Positions 32,525-42,245 are shown, counted from the first letter of the stretch. The stretch is DNA of 64,000 bases from CAYQQR01 sp964420035 (GCA_964420035.1 CAYQQR010000007.1:39907-103906), one strand, 5' to 3'. Notes: generated by a model from the sequence alone, not told the origin. Program-made: numbers and translations.

Positions 32525-34789
32525 TTACCGGTTTTCCTGGCGAATAAGGTTCAACGCCGACCCTGCCTTGAACCATTCTACCTGTTTTTCATTGAAGGAA
32601 TGCCGGGCCTGTATCTCGTCAGTGGAACCGTCGGCATGATGCAACAGCAGGGTCAGTTCCTTATCCGGTGCAAAATCCTTCAGCCCGGTAATATCCATGG
32701 TATCGTCTTCCTGCACCTTGTCATAGTCGGTTGCATCCTTGAAGGTCAGGGCCAATATTCCCTGTTTCTTCAAATTTGTCTCATGGATACGGGCAAAGGA
32801 TTTGACAAGCACTGCTTTCACGCCGCGGTGTCGGGGTTCCATGGCTGCATGTTCCCGGGAGGAGCCTTCACCATAATTATCATCCCCGACGATGAAAGAG
32901 CTCACCCCTTTATCGGCATATTCTTTGGCAATCTCGGTTGTTTTTCCAAATTCGCCGGTGAGGGCATTCTTAACATAGTTGACCTGACCCGTGAAGGCGT
33001 CTACCGCACCCATCATGAGATTGTTGGAGATATTCTCCAGGTGTCCGCGATACCGTAACCAGGGTCCGGCCATGGAGATATGATCGGTGGTACATTTACC
33101 CAGGACCTTGATCAGCAGTTTCAGATCTTTAAGATCTTTTCCATCCCAGGGCTCAAAAGGTGTGAGCAGCTGTAAACGATCCGAATCGGGATCGACCTTC
33201 ACGTCAATCTTACTTCCGTCCTCTGCCGGAGCTTGATAACCGGCATCTTCAAGGGCAAAACCTTTAACGGGGAACTGTATCCCACCGGGCTCATGAAACT
33301 TTACTTTTTCACCTTTGTCATTTTCCAGACTGTCCGTCATGGGATTAAAGGTCAAATCCCCTGCTATGGCAAAGGCGGTAACTATCTCCGGAGAAGCAAC
33401 AAAGGCATGGGTATTGGGGTTGCCGTCATTTCTTTTTGCAAAATTCCTGTTGAAGGAGGTAATGATGGAGTTCTTTTTCTCCTTGCCGGCATCATGGCGG
33501 GCCCATTGACCGATGCAGGGACCACAGGCATTGGCCAGGACCACCCCGCCGATCTTCTCGAAAACATCCAGGTAACCATCGCGGTCGATGGTATAGCGCA
33601 CCTGCTCCGAGCCCGGTGTAACCGTAAACTCAGACCTGGCTTTCAGTCCTTTATCCAGGGCTTGCTGAGCAATGGAAGCTGCCCGGGTGATATCTTCATA
33701 GGAGGAATTGGTGCAGGAACCGATCAGTCCGACTTCCAGCTCCCGGGGGTAATCGTTTTCCCTGACCGCCCTGGCAAACTCGGACAGGGGCCAGGCCCGG
33801 TCCGGGGAAAAGGGTCCGTTGATATGGGGTTCCAGTTTGGAAAGATCGATCTCAATGAGCTCGTCGAAATATTTTTCGGGCTCTGTATAGACCTCCGGAT
33901 CACCCCTCAGGTGTTCGCTCATTTGTTCCGCCATTTCAGCTACTTCCTTTCGGCCGGTGGCTTTGAGGTAGTCAGACATCTGCCTGTCGTAGCCGAATAA
34001 GGATGTTGTAGCGCCGATCTCTGCACCCATGTTACAAATGGTTCCTTTTCCGGTACATGAGATCTTTTCGGCGCCCGGACCGAAATATTCCAATATTTTT
34101 CCGGTACCTCCTTTCACCGACATGATCCCTGAGACCTTAAGAATAACATCCTTGGCGGCGGTCCAACCGCTCAGTTCACCGGTAAGTTTGACCCCTGCCA
34201 GCTTAGGAAATCTGAGTTCCCAGGGTGTGCCGGTCATGACATCCACCGCGTCGGCACCTCCCACTCCGATGGCCACCATTCCCAGCCCGCCGGCATTCAC
34301 GGTATGAGAATCGGTTCCAATCATCATGCCGCCCGGGAATGCATAGTTTTCAAGGACAACCTGGTGTATGATCCCTGCCCCGGGCTTCCAGAACCCTATA
34401 CCGTATTTATTGGATACAAAGGCCAAAAAATCAAAGACTTCCTTGTTGGTTTGATTGGCATGCAACAGGTCCTGCTTGGCTCCCAATTTGGCCTGAATCA
34501 AATGGTCACAGTGAACCGTAGTGGGAACCGCCACCCGGTCCTTGCCGGCCATCATGAATTGGAGGAGGGCCATTTGGGCCGTTGCATCCTGCATGGCTAC
34601 CCGGTCGGGATTGAAATAAACATAATCTTTACCCCCGCGGAAAGGTTCCCCGGGCAATGGATCGGAGAGATGGGAATAAAGTATTTTTTCCGTAAGGGTC
34701 AGGGGCTTGTTCAATTTCTTCCTGGCTTTTTCTGTTTTATTCGCACAGTTTGAATAAAAGTCCCGGATCATATCTGGATCAAAGATCAT
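32525..34789 (-). CDS. Aconitate hydratase
   Basis: A 754-residue aconitase of the mitochondrial-like type, which interconverts citrate and isocitrate in the TCA cycle using a [4Fe-4S] cluster. Cluster cysteines are visible in LIGSCTNSSYEDITRAA and NACGPCIGQWARHD. The substrate-binding GTDSHTVNAGGLGMVAIGVG and the C-terminal swivelling-domain motif GDDNYGEGSSREHAAMEPRH are intact. It is monocistronic or heads the long minus-strand run; it faces away from the ABC permease gene, about 130 bases apart. Confidence 0.96.
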   Translation of the reverse strand: MIFDPDMIRDFYSNCANKTEKARKKLNKPLTLTEKILYSHLSDPLPGEPFRGGKDYVYFNPDRVAMQDATAQMALLQFMMAGKDRVAVPTTVHCDHLIQAKLGAKQDLLHANQTNKEVFDFLAFVSNKYGIGFWKPGAGIIHQVVLENYAFPGGMMIGTDSHTVNAGGLGMVAIGVGGADAVDVMTGTPWELRFPKLAGVKLTGELSGWTAAKDVILKVSGIMSVKGGTGKILEYFGPGAEKISCTGKGTICNMGAEIGATTSLFGYDRQMSDYLKATGRKEVAEMAEQMSEHLRGDPEVYTEPEKYFDELIEIDLSKLEPHINGPFSPDRAWPLSEFARAVRENDYPRELEVGLIGSCTNSSYEDITRAASIAQQALDKGLKARSEFTVTPGSEQVRYTIDRDGYLDVFEKIGGVVLANACGPCIGQWARHDAGKEKKNSIITSFNRNFAKRNDGNPNTHAFVASPEIVTAFAIAGDLTFNPMTDSLENDKGEKVKFHEPGGIQFPVKGFALEDAGYQAPAEDGSKIDVKVDPDSDRLQLLTPFEPWDGKDLKDLKLLIKVLGKCTTDHISMAGPWLRYRGHLENISNNLMMGAVDAFTGQVNYVKNALTGEFGKTTEIAKEYADKGVSSFIVGDDNYGEGSSREHAAMEPRHRGVKAVLVKSFARIHETNLKKQGILALTFKDATDYDKVQEDDTMDITGLKDFAPDKELTLLLHHADGSTDEIQARHSFNEKQVEWFKAGSALNLIRQENR

Positions 34790-34919
34790 GGGTCTGCATT
34801 TTGTTTGAAAGTCAAAATTAATTTATTTATTCAACATGCACTTCATTGCAAATGTTCAAGAAACATAACCATATCAATTTAAATTCGTAATTTAGAGCAA
34901 GTTCTCAGGTAACAATTGC

Positions 34920-36179
34920 ATGTCGCGTATCCTTAAATATTTCGGATTACTGGGAGAGAATTTACGGGTTTCCTTGAAATCCATACGTGCCAGCATGCTG
35001 CGGTCCATTCTGACCATTTTTATTATAGCCTTTGGTATAATGGCCCTGGTAGGGATACTTACGGCAATACATTCCATTGAACGGGCCATCTTTACCGAAT
35101 TTAACCGGATGGGGGCCAACACCTTCACCATTGAAAGCCGGAGTATGCGAATTCAGATCGGGAACCAGACCTACAGGAGAAAAAATCATGCCTACATATC
35201 ATACAGGCAAGCCCTGGAATTCAAGGAGCGCTATGATTTCCCCGCCTATGTGGGCATCTGGACCCATGCAACCGGTACGGCAACGATTAAATACCAGTCG
35301 GAAAAAACCCATCCCAACATAAATGTGATCGGTGTGGATGAAAACGCCCTGAACACCGTTGGAATGGAAATAGCCCGGGGACGTAATTTTACCAGCCAGG
35401 AAGTTTTGATGAACCGTTCTTATGCCCTTATAGGTCAAGGACTGGCAAATGAGCTGTTTCCGGATCATATAAGTCCGGTGGATAAGATCATTACCGTGGG
35501 GAATGCCCAATACCGTGTCATCGGGGTCCTGAAAGAAAAAGGCAGCAGCCGGGTTGGGGAAAGTGACCGCATGGCCTTTGTTCCTTATACCAGTGCCCGT
35601 CAATATTTTTCAAGGCCGGAGATGTCCTATTCCATTAACGTTACACCATTTGATAAAAATATGATGGATGCGGCTATCGGCGAAGCTGAATCCCACTTCA
35701 GGATCGTCCGCGGTCTGGATCTTACCGATGAATCAGACTTCAACATTACAAAAAGTGATACTTTGGCCAATCTCTTACGGGAGAACCTGCGCTTTGTCAC
35801 CCTGGCCGCAACCGTCATTGGAATTATAACCCTGTTTGGGGCGTCCATTGGTTTGATGAATATAATGTTGGTCAGTGTTACGGAAAGAACCCGGGAGATA
35901 GGTATTCGTAAAGCCATTGGCGCCAAATCAAGAACCATCAAGCAGCAGTTTTTGTTTGAGGCCATCGTTATCGGTCAGTTTGGCGGATTGGCAGGAATTG
36001 TACTGGGCATCATTATTGGCAATGTCGTTTCTATCTTAATGAAGTCACCTTTTGTTATACCATGGGTTTGGATCATCCTGGGCATAGGACTCTGTTTTTT
36101 AGTCGGTATTTTCTCCGGCTATTTTCCGGCAGTAAAAGCGTCCAGATTGGATCCTATTGTTGCTTTGAGGTACGAATAA
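34920..36179 (+). CDS. ABC transporter permease, MacB/FtsX type
   Basis: A 419-residue permease of the macrolide-exporter/lipoprotein-release type. One membrane helix near residues 30-52 (SILTIFIIAFGIMALVGILT) is followed by a MacB-like periplasmic domain (about 55-280), then the FtsX domain with three helices and the conserved loop VTERTREIGIRKAIGAKSRT. It has the usual C-terminal SRLDPIVALRYE. No ATPase or fusion protein is encoded beside it, so partners must be elsewhere. It overlaps no neighbour and precedes the SiaC-like gene by 10 bases, suggesting co-transcription. Confidence 0.93.
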   Translation: MSRILKYFGLLGENLRVSLKSIRASMLRSILTIFIIAFGIMALVGILTAIHSIERAIFTEFNRMGANTFTIESRSMRIQIGNQTYRRKNHAYISYRQALEFKERYDFPAYVGIWTHATGTATIKYQSEKTHPNINVIGVDENALNTVGMEIARGRNFTSQEVLMNRSYALIGQGLANELFPDHISPVDKIITVGNAQYRVIGVLKEKGSSRVGESDRMAFVPYTSARQYFSRPEMSYSINVTPFDKNMMDAAIGEAESHFRIVRGLDLTDESDFNITKSDTLANLLRENLRFVTLAATVIGIITLFGASIGLMNIMLVSVTERTREIGIRKAIGAKSRTIKQQFLFEAIVIGQFGGLAGIVLGIIIGNVVSILMKSPFVIPWVWIILGIGLCFLVGIFSGYFPAVKASRLDPIVALRYE

Positions 36180-36189
36180 AACAGCATAT

Positions 36190-36567
36190 ATGGAAAAATT
36201 CGAACTTACAAAAACATTCAATACCCCTTATATAATGCTGGATCCCGACCAGGGGGTTTTGAAATTTGAGGGAAGGTCCATACCGGAAGATCCGGGCGAT
36301 TTTTATGAAAAGATCATTGAATGGATACACCAGTACTTTAGGCATCCCAATAACGTAACTACCCTGGAGTTCAAGCTGGAGTATGTAAACAGCGGTTCTT
36401 CGAAGTATATCCTGGAAATCTTGCGTATTTTACAGAAATACCATGAAAGCGGAAAAGATGCCATGGTAAAATGGTATTACGAAGAAGATGATGAGTCTAT
36501 CATGGAACTGGGGATCCACTATAAAAACACGGTGAACATCCCTATTGAATTGCTTGATTATTATTGA
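36190..36567 (+). CDS. SiaC family (DUF1987) regulatory phosphoprotein
   Basis: A 125-residue DUF1987/SiaC-like protein. Typical features are the opening TPYIMLDPDQGVLKFEGRSI, the EDPGDFYEKIIEWIHQYF helix, and LEFKLEYVNSGSSKYILEI, which contains the region of the phospho-acceptor in Pseudomonas SiaC. In that system SiaC is controlled by the SiaB kinase and SiaA phosphatase and binds a diguanylate cyclase. No such partner is seen here, so the role is open. It lies 10 bases after the ABC permease and is followed by a bidirectional terminator. Confidence 0.88.
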   Translation: MEKFELTKTFNTPYIMLDPDQGVLKFEGRSIPEDPGDFYEKIIEWIHQYFRHPNNVTTLEFKLEYVNSGSSKYILEILRILQKYHESGKDAMVKWYYEEDDESIMELGIHYKNTVNIPIELLDYY

Positions 36568-36570
36568 GAT

Positions 36571-36605
36571 AAAAAAAGCGGATGCACTAAGGCAACCGCT
36601 TTTAT
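36571..36605. terminator. Bidirectional terminator between SiaC-like gene and gapA
   Basis: AAAAGCGG at 36574-36581 pairs with CCGCTTTT at 36596-36603; an A-tract precedes and a T-tract follows. It sits between two convergent stops, so it can end transcripts from both sides. Confidence 0.8.
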
Positions 36606-36624
36606 ATTGAATCCTGCTAATGTG

Positions 36625-37629
36625 CTAGAATAACATGGGGATTAAATCTACAACCCTGCAGGAGTAACCCCATTCATTATCGTACCATGAGAGTACTTTA
36701 ACCATGTTCCCGTTGACCATGGTGCTCTGTGCATCAAAGATGCTGGAATGAGGATTGTGGATCACGTCGACTGATACGATGGGATCTTCCGTGTATTCCA
36801 GAATGCCCTTCATCGGTCCTTCAGCGGCTTTCTTCATGGCGGCATTGACTTCTTCGATGCTGGTTTCTTTCTTCAATACGGCTACCAGGTCCACCAGGGA
36901 TCCGGTGGGAGTGGGAACACGAATGGCCATACCGTCCATCTTTCCGTGAAGATCCGGGATCACTTTGCCAACGGCCTTTGCTGCACCGGTGGTTGTAGGA
37001 ATTTGGGATACAGCTGCGGAACGTGCACGGCGCAGGTCCGAATGCGGTCCGTCCAACAACATCTGGTCGTTGGTATAGGAGTGAATGGTGGTCATGAATC
37101 CCGTTTCAATACCAAAACTGTCATTCAATACCTTGGCAACAGGGGCCAGGCAGTTGGTTGTACAGGAGGCATTGGAAACACACTGGTCCTCGGACCGGAG
37201 GGCATCATCGTTGACACCCAGTACGATCATGTTATCGATCTGATCCTTGGCAGGAACCGTAAGGATTACCTTCTTGGCTCCATTCTTAAGGTGATCGCCA
37301 TAACCGCCTTTTTCACTTTCTTTGTTGCGGAAGACGCCTGTAGATTCAATTACTACGTCGGGTGTATCACCCCACTCTATCTTTGAGGGATCTTTGTCGG
37401 CACTTACCTTTACCTTGTTGTCGTTTACGATCAGTCCGTAGTCATCATAGGATACTTCACCCTGGAATATGCCCTGGGTGGAATCGTACTTTAAAAGGTG
37501 GGCCAGTGTTTTGTTGTCGGTCAGGTCGTTGATCCCGACAATCTCCATATCGTCTCTCTCCAGAGCGAGTTTGTATACGTTTCTTCCGATTCTTCCGAAA
37601 CCGTTTATGGCTACTTTGATTTTACTCAT
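36625..37629 (-). CDS. gapA: Glyceraldehyde-3-phosphate dehydrogenase, type I
   Basis: A 334-residue GAPDH that oxidises glyceraldehyde 3-phosphate to 1,3-bisphosphoglycerate. The NAD motif AINGFGRIGRNVYKLALERD is at the N terminus, the catalytic cysteine (about residue 155) lies in SNASCTTNCLAPVAKVL, and the closing SWYDNEWGYSCRVVDL is typical. Standard length. It converges on the SiaC-like gene. A promoter-like pair lies upstream (see 37672-37703). Confidence 0.97.
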   Translation of the reverse strand: MSKIKVAINGFGRIGRNVYKLALERDDMEIVGINDLTDNKTLAHLLKYDSTQGIFQGEVSYDDYGLIVNDNKVKVSADKDPSKIEWGDTPDVVIESTGVFRNKESEKGGYGDHLKNGAKKVILTVPAKDQIDNMIVLGVNDDALRSEDQCVSNASCTTNCLAPVAKVLNDSFGIETGFMTTIHSYTNDQMLLDGPHSDLRRARSAAVSQIPTTTGAAKAVGKVIPDLHGKMDGMAIRVPTPTGSLVDLVAVLKKETSIEEVNAAMKKAAEGPMKGILEYTEDPIVSVDVIHNPHSSIFDAQSTMVNGNMVKVLSWYDNEWGYSCRVVDLIPMLF

Positions 37630-37671
37630 TTTTCTTCTCTTTTATTAAGGATTAATAATTTTAGCGAAGCG

Positions 37672-37703
37672 CGAAATTAGCCAATAATCATCAAATCATC
37701 AAG
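37672..37703 (-). promoter_or_regulatory. Possible Bacteroidota promoter for gapA
   Basis: On the minus strand, CTTG at 37703-37700 is followed after 20 bases by TAATTTCG at 37679-37672, one mismatch from the Bacteroidota -7 box TAnnTTTG with suitable spacing. Transcription would begin about 35-40 bases before the gapA ATG. Visual match only. Confidence 0.35.
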
Positions 37704-37733
37704 AATTTCGAGATGAGTTGAAGTTAAGAAATA

Positions 37734-38513
37734 TCAAAACGCGGGGGGAAGGCGTTCAAAATTGCCACGTGCAGTAGCATCCAGGATCTTTCCAAAGCGG
37801 TAACTGACAAAGAGGGAGAAAAAGAAAAAATCTTTTTTTTCTGTGGCCATGACAGGTATTTTCCGCACAAAGGCATCAATGGCCAAGCCGCCTTCCAATG
37901 CATGCAGGCTGATATCTTTCCTGCTGTATTCAAAACTGACGCCGATACGGGCATAGGCACCGGGGGCAAGCATTATTTCGTTGACCCCCCTGAAGAATGA
38001 AGCACGGCCGTATATCTGGGTCTGGTGGATCGATTTGTCGAATTTTTCTTCGGAAAGGGTGTTTTCGTAGATACCGCCCGTGGGACGGAGTACTTCGTAA
38101 TAGATGGGCTTGATCATCCCCAGGGATGGGCCCAGACTGAAATATCCGCGGATGGCGATACCCCCCTTGTCGATCTTCCGGAACATCTCCCGCTGTCTGC
38201 CATATCCTGCCCGTAGTACATAGAAGCCGTTTTCTTTGCCATAAACAAAGCTCTTGCTGGGATTATAGGGATGGGAAACCCTGACTTCCTTGGGATGCTT
38301 GATACCGATAAGGTCGGCTTCAAATATTTGTTTGTTCCTTGCATTGATCCGTTTTCCATAACGAACACTGGCTCCTGCCCCGTTGGAATTCAAAAGGAGC
38401 CCTACCGAGATCTCATTTCTGTAAAAGATGCCGGGATCTTCTGACAGTTCTCCCTGGGCCCAGGAAGGTAAAGTAAGACCTGAAAGTATGAGTATGGTAA
38501 AAAGTCGTTTCAT
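37734..38513 (-). CDS. Outer-membrane beta-barrel-like protein of unknown function
   Basis: A 259-residue exported protein with a signal peptide (LFTILILSGLTLPSWAQ). The mature part alternates short amphipathic strands with turns (ISVGLLLNSNGAGASVRYGK, GIAIRGYFSLGPSLGMIKP, YARIGVSFEYSRKDISLHAL) and closes with FFSLFVSYRFGKIL, as in porin-family or outer-membrane barrel proteins of Bacteroidota. I do not recognise a named family. It is encoded alone, about 105 bases from gapA and 115 bases from a tiny lipoprotein gene on the same strand. Confidence 0.8.
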   Translation of the reverse strand: MKRLFTILILSGLTLPSWAQGELSEDPGIFYRNEISVGLLLNSNGAGASVRYGKRINARNKQIFEADLIGIKHPKEVRVSHPYNPSKSFVYGKENGFYVLRAGYGRQREMFRKIDKGGIAIRGYFSLGPSLGMIKPIYYEVLRPTGGIYENTLSEEKFDKSIHQTQIYGRASFFRGVNEIMLAPGAYARIGVSFEYSRKDISLHALEGGLAIDAFVRKIPVMATEKKDFFFFSLFVSYRFGKILDATARGNFERLPPAF

Positions 38514-38628
38514 TTATATCATCTCCTCTGGCTTTCCACAAGATCAAAAAATCCTTCACGAGGAAGGATTCCAATGGGTCGGCAATCGCCTGCAACAAAC
38601 CAAGGTAAACAGCGGTATGTTTTTCAAT

Positions 38629-38757
38629 TTAAGCGTTTTGGTCTACCTGCCCGGTAGTGTTGTCGGCGTACGCGGGGCATACTTTATTGTTGCAGGAAGT
38701 CAACAGCATTCCCAAGAAAAATGCTAATACCAGCAATGTAACAAAGATTCTTTTCAT
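38629..38757 (-). CDS. Small lipoprotein (42 aa)
   Basis: A 42-codon frame on the minus strand from ATG at 38757 to TAA at 38629. It begins MKRIFVTLLVLAFFLGMLLT, a textbook lipoprotein signal with the lipobox LLTSC at residue 22, and the mature 21 residues are CNNKVCPAYADNTTGQVDQN plus alanine. The signal, the extra cysteine and the CPAYA segment argue strongly that it is real despite its size. It precedes the barrel-like gene on the same strand by about 115 bases. Function unknown. Confidence 0.75.
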   Translation of the reverse strand: MKRIFVTLLVLAFFLGMLLTSCNNKVCPAYADNTTGQVDQNA

Positions 38758-38888
38758 GACCCTAATTTTAATTAAAACGATGTGACCGGCTTTTTCTTAT
38801 GCAATAAAAATACAACTTTTTTAAACAAACAGACTAATATTTGCCGGATCGGGTTGCTTTTTATCATTGATTTAACAAATTTCAGGAA

Positions 38889-38921
38889 AAGTGGTTCACG
38901 GTGGTATGCCGTGAACCACTT
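38889..38921 (-). terminator. Strong stem-loop after the BNR-repeat protein gene
   Basis: A perfect 13-bp stem, AAGTGGTTCACGG (38889-38901) and CCGTGAACCACTT (38909-38921), with a 7-base loop, 19 bases beyond the stop of the minus-strand propeller gene. A short T-run follows on that strand (ACTTTTCC). Likely a Rho-independent terminator. Confidence 0.8.
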
Positions 38922-38939
38922 CAAAAGGATATATTTCTC

Positions 38940-41900
38940 TTAATTCCACTTCGGTATTCTCCCTGGGGTCCACGGTGCACCGGCTTCTTCCAGTTTATTT
39001 TCAATGATATTCAATTCATTGTTCAGGGATTTCAGCTCATCCAGCAACGGCGGAAACTCTTCCTCTATAATATTATAATTGTCTCTCATGGTTTGGGTAA
39101 TGTCCGATGTGGAACTCCAGCGGGCCCTGATCACCGCATTCATTCTCCTCATCAGGGGCATCTCGCGCGGAGGTATTTCCTCCCAGCTGGCTTCAGGTTC
39201 CGGTCCGTAAATGCGGTACAGGATGTCCTCAACCTGTCTTTCCACCTGCCTGGCCTGCTCCATAAGCGGACGGTCCAGTCCTGGTGTTTCCAGGATCGCC
39301 TGCATGACATACTGGCTGCGTTCTTGTATCTCACGGGCAAATCGTACCGTGTTCTGGACGTTCCTTGCCATATTCGCGACCTGTTCCATGAAGGCATTTG
39401 CAGCTTCCTGATTCTTTGCCGGCATGGTGGTGATATCCAGTACCCGCGCTTCAAAAGGAACCGGTTCGGAAAGGAGGGTTACGGAATCCCGGACAATGAG
39501 TTCCAATCCAACCATATATTTACCGGGCAGGGCCAGCATGCTTCCGTTGGATGCACCCTCGCGGGTCGGGTTGAATTCATCTTTGGGGAGTTCCAGGGGA
39601 AAGGGATTCTGATATTTCAGGTCCCATGTAATCCGCTGTATCCCTTTTGCAGCTCTTGTTGTCAGCTTTCTTACCTCATTCCCTTCCTCATCATGGATGG
39701 TAAAGAGCAAATAGGGAGGAATTTCGTTTTCCTCAGCCCTGAGTCTTTCCCCCGAAGGTTGAGGTATGGGCTTCTTCTCCCTGAACAACTCCTTTTCCTT
39801 TTCATGCCGCATCTGCTTCAGGGTTTTGGGTGATTCCTTCAGATAATAGTTGAAAGTGGCTCCAAAAGGCGGATTCTCAGCGGTATAATACGTGGAACCC
39901 TGTCCGTATCTTCCCCGGGTCTGTATATACATGTCCGCAGTTTTCACCGGGAAGATGTGACCGGGCTTTTCCCTGATCTCCTTTGAGAATTCCCTGAGCG
40001 GGGTATAATCATCCAGGATATAGAATCCCCTCCCGAATGTGGCAACCACCAGGTCGTTCTCACGTTCCTGTAGGACCATGTCCTTAATGGAGATATCGGG
40101 AATACCCGCACTCAGTTCAACCCATTCCTGTCCACCGTCCATGGAAAAAGAAACGCCGAATTCAGTGCCGGCAAATAGGAGGTCGGGATCCACCGGATCC
40201 TGCTCCAGGGAAAGAACGGTCTCGTCACCGGGCAGATTGTTGCTGATGCTGGTCCAGCTTTTACCTTTATCGTTGCTCTTCAGTAAATAAGGCTTAAAAT
40301 CGTCCCTTTTGATGTTGTTGAAACATGCATAAACCACATCGGCATCGTGCTTTGAGGGCATGATATCATTCACATAGGTATTTGCCGGTATGCCCGGGAA
40401 GGATTTTACCTGCCGCCAGCTCTCGCCGGCATCTTCGGTTATGGAGATCACCCCGTCGTCGGTTCCCACGTAAAGCAGGTCTTCCTGTAGCGGGGACTCG
40501 GCCAGTGCAACAGCCATTCCGTATAAAGATGTAGAAACATCCTTGACCACCGCGTCAATACTCCAGTAATGGTCCATAACTTTCCAGGTGTTCCTGTCGA
40601 TCCGGGCGGTAATGTCATCACTGATAACCTCCCAGCTGTTGCCGTAATCATCGGACCGGAAGACTTTATTGGCAGCGGTATAGAGTCTTTTGTGGGAGTG
40701 GGGACTGATGATCAGGGGGGTGTCCCAGTTCCATTTGTAGGTCTTTTCTCCTTTTCGGGGTGTCGGTTTGATATAGACGACCTCCCCGCTCTTTCTGTCG
40801 TAACGGAACATGTTCCCATACTGATATTCACAATATACGATATCCGGATTTTCCGGATCAACGGCGACCCAGAATCCGTCACCACCGATGGGTACTACCC
40901 ATTCACCGCTCGAAACCCCTTGCCGGCTGGTGTTCTGTGAAGGTCCGCCCAGGGTGTTGTTGTCCTGGGTACCCCCGTAGACCCAGTAAAAGGGTTCTGT
41001 ATTGTCTACCATTACCCTGTAAAACTGTGTAACCGGAAGATTTTCCTTGAAATCATAATGTGCACCGCCGTCCCAGCTTTCATAAATTCCACCATCACCT
41101 CCGATGATGAAATGTTCCGGGTCAGCGGGATCGATCCACAGGGCATGATCATCCACGTGGCGGGCAGTAAGGCCAAGGTTTTCCCAGGTTTTTCCGCCGT
41201 CCCGGGTGACCTTGGACACCGTTTCCACGGAATAAACCACATCCTTGTCAACCGGATCGCAATAGATTTCATTGTAATACTGTCCGCTGGAATGATGATC
41301 GCTCATCCTGGTCCAGGATTCCCCCTTGTCGGTCGAACGGAAAAAACCACCGGCATCATTGGCGGCCTCGATGATGGCGTAAACGATACCGGGATCAACG
41401 GGAGAAACGGCCAGTCCTATACCGCCCATATGTTCCCGGGGCAGCCCTTTGGTCAGTTTTCTCCAGTTCTCGCCACCATCCGTGGATTTATAAATGGCTG
41501 TTTCGGGTCCGCCGCCGATCTTGGTGAATACATGTCTTCTTCTTTGTTCTGAAGAGGCGTACATGATATCAGGATCGGAAGGGTCCATGACCACGTTATT
41601 CACCCCGGTGTGCTCGCTGATATCGATGACCTTTTTCCAGGTTTCTCCGCCATCGGTGGTTTTATAGAGTCCCCGGTCCCCTCCGGGACCCCATACGGAA
41701 CCTTCGGCCGCAACGAATACGATGTCTGAATTACGGGGATCAATGACGATACCGCCAATCTGACGGGACTCTTTCAGTCCCATATTCTTCCACGAACTTC
41801 CGCCATCCATGGATTTCCATACTCCATTGCCATAGCCCAGGGCACGCTGGTGATTGTTTTCGCCGGTACCGAGCCATATCATATTCTTGTTGTTGGGATC

Positions 41901-42245
41901 CATGGTAATGACCCCCATGGCGTAAGCTCCATGATTATCAAAAACCGGCGACCAGGTAACACCGGCATTGCCGGTTTTCCAGACATGTCCGGAAGCCGTG
42001 GCCACGTAATACTCTTTGTTGTTATCCGGGTTCACGGCAAAGTCGGCGATCCTGCCCGAGGTAAATGCAGGCCCGATACTCCTCCATTTGAGTCCGGCAA
42101 AAGTGTTGCTCTTCAGGGAATCGGATTTGCTTTCCGTTTTTTTGTCCCGCTTGGCAGCCATGGTTGTCCCGCTTATCCCGCTTATCATGGCAACAAGCAG
42201 TAAAACAGACAAAAGCTTTAAGGAAATATTCAAAGTACTTTTCAT
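38940..42245 (-). CDS. Sortilin/BNR-repeat beta-propeller exported protein
   Basis: An 1101-residue protein with a signal peptide (LKLLSVLLLVAMISGISG) and many Asp-box motifs: KSMDGGSSWKNM, KTTDGGETWKKV, KSTDGGENWRKL, RSTDKGESWTRM, TEDAGESWRQV, SNDKGKSWTSI and SMDGGQEWVEL, spread over about residues 85-720. This is the VPS10/sortilin or WD40/YVTN/BNR-like family, often labelled glycosyl hydrolase although most members have no shown activity. The C-terminal 380 residues hold an FN3-like segment (RITWDLKYQNPFPLELP) and a helical tail. No T9SS sorting tail is seen. It is a single gene with its own terminator; function unknown. Confidence 0.88.
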   Translation of the reverse strand: MKSTLNISLKLLSVLLLVAMISGISGTTMAAKRDKKTESKSDSLKSNTFAGLKWRSIGPAFTSGRIADFAVNPDNNKEYYVATASGHVWKTGNAGVTWSPVFDNHGAYAMGVITMDPNNKNMIWLGTGENNHQRALGYGNGVWKSMDGGSSWKNMGLKESRQIGGIVIDPRNSDIVFVAAEGSVWGPGGDRGLYKTTDGGETWKKVIDISEHTGVNNVVMDPSDPDIMYASSEQRRRHVFTKIGGGPETAIYKSTDGGENWRKLTKGLPREHMGGIGLAVSPVDPGIVYAIIEAANDAGGFFRSTDKGESWTRMSDHHSSGQYYNEIYCDPVDKDVVYSVETVSKVTRDGGKTWENLGLTARHVDDHALWIDPADPEHFIIGGDGGIYESWDGGAHYDFKENLPVTQFYRVMVDNTEPFYWVYGGTQDNNTLGGPSQNTSRQGVSSGEWVVPIGGDGFWVAVDPENPDIVYCEYQYGNMFRYDRKSGEVVYIKPTPRKGEKTYKWNWDTPLIISPHSHKRLYTAANKVFRSDDYGNSWEVISDDITARIDRNTWKVMDHYWSIDAVVKDVSTSLYGMAVALAESPLQEDLLYVGTDDGVISITEDAGESWRQVKSFPGIPANTYVNDIMPSKHDADVVYACFNNIKRDDFKPYLLKSNDKGKSWTSISNNLPGDETVLSLEQDPVDPDLLFAGTEFGVSFSMDGGQEWVELSAGIPDISIKDMVLQERENDLVVATFGRGFYILDDYTPLREFSKEIREKPGHIFPVKTADMYIQTRGRYGQGSTYYTAENPPFGATFNYYLKESPKTLKQMRHEKEKELFREKKPIPQPSGERLRAEENEIPPYLLFTIHDEEGNEVRKLTTRAAKGIQRITWDLKYQNPFPLELPKDEFNPTREGASNGSMLALPGKYMVGLELIVRDSVTLLSEPVPFEARVLDITTMPAKNQEAANAFMEQVANMARNVQNTVRFAREIQERSQYVMQAILETPGLDRPLMEQARQVERQVEDILYRIYGPEPEASWEEIPPREMPLMRRMNAVIRARWSSTSDITQTMRDNYNIIEEEFPPLLDELKSLNNELNIIENKLEEAGAPWTPGRIPKWN

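Noticed and set aside
33233..34000. 255-codon plus-strand frame opposite aconitase
   Set aside because: Aconitase is complete with all cluster cysteines; the antisense frame is a GC-driven shadow.
38889..38921. Part of a tRNA or structured RNA gene
   Set aside because: A single long perfect stem just after a stop codon is better explained as a terminator; no cloverleaf can be drawn.
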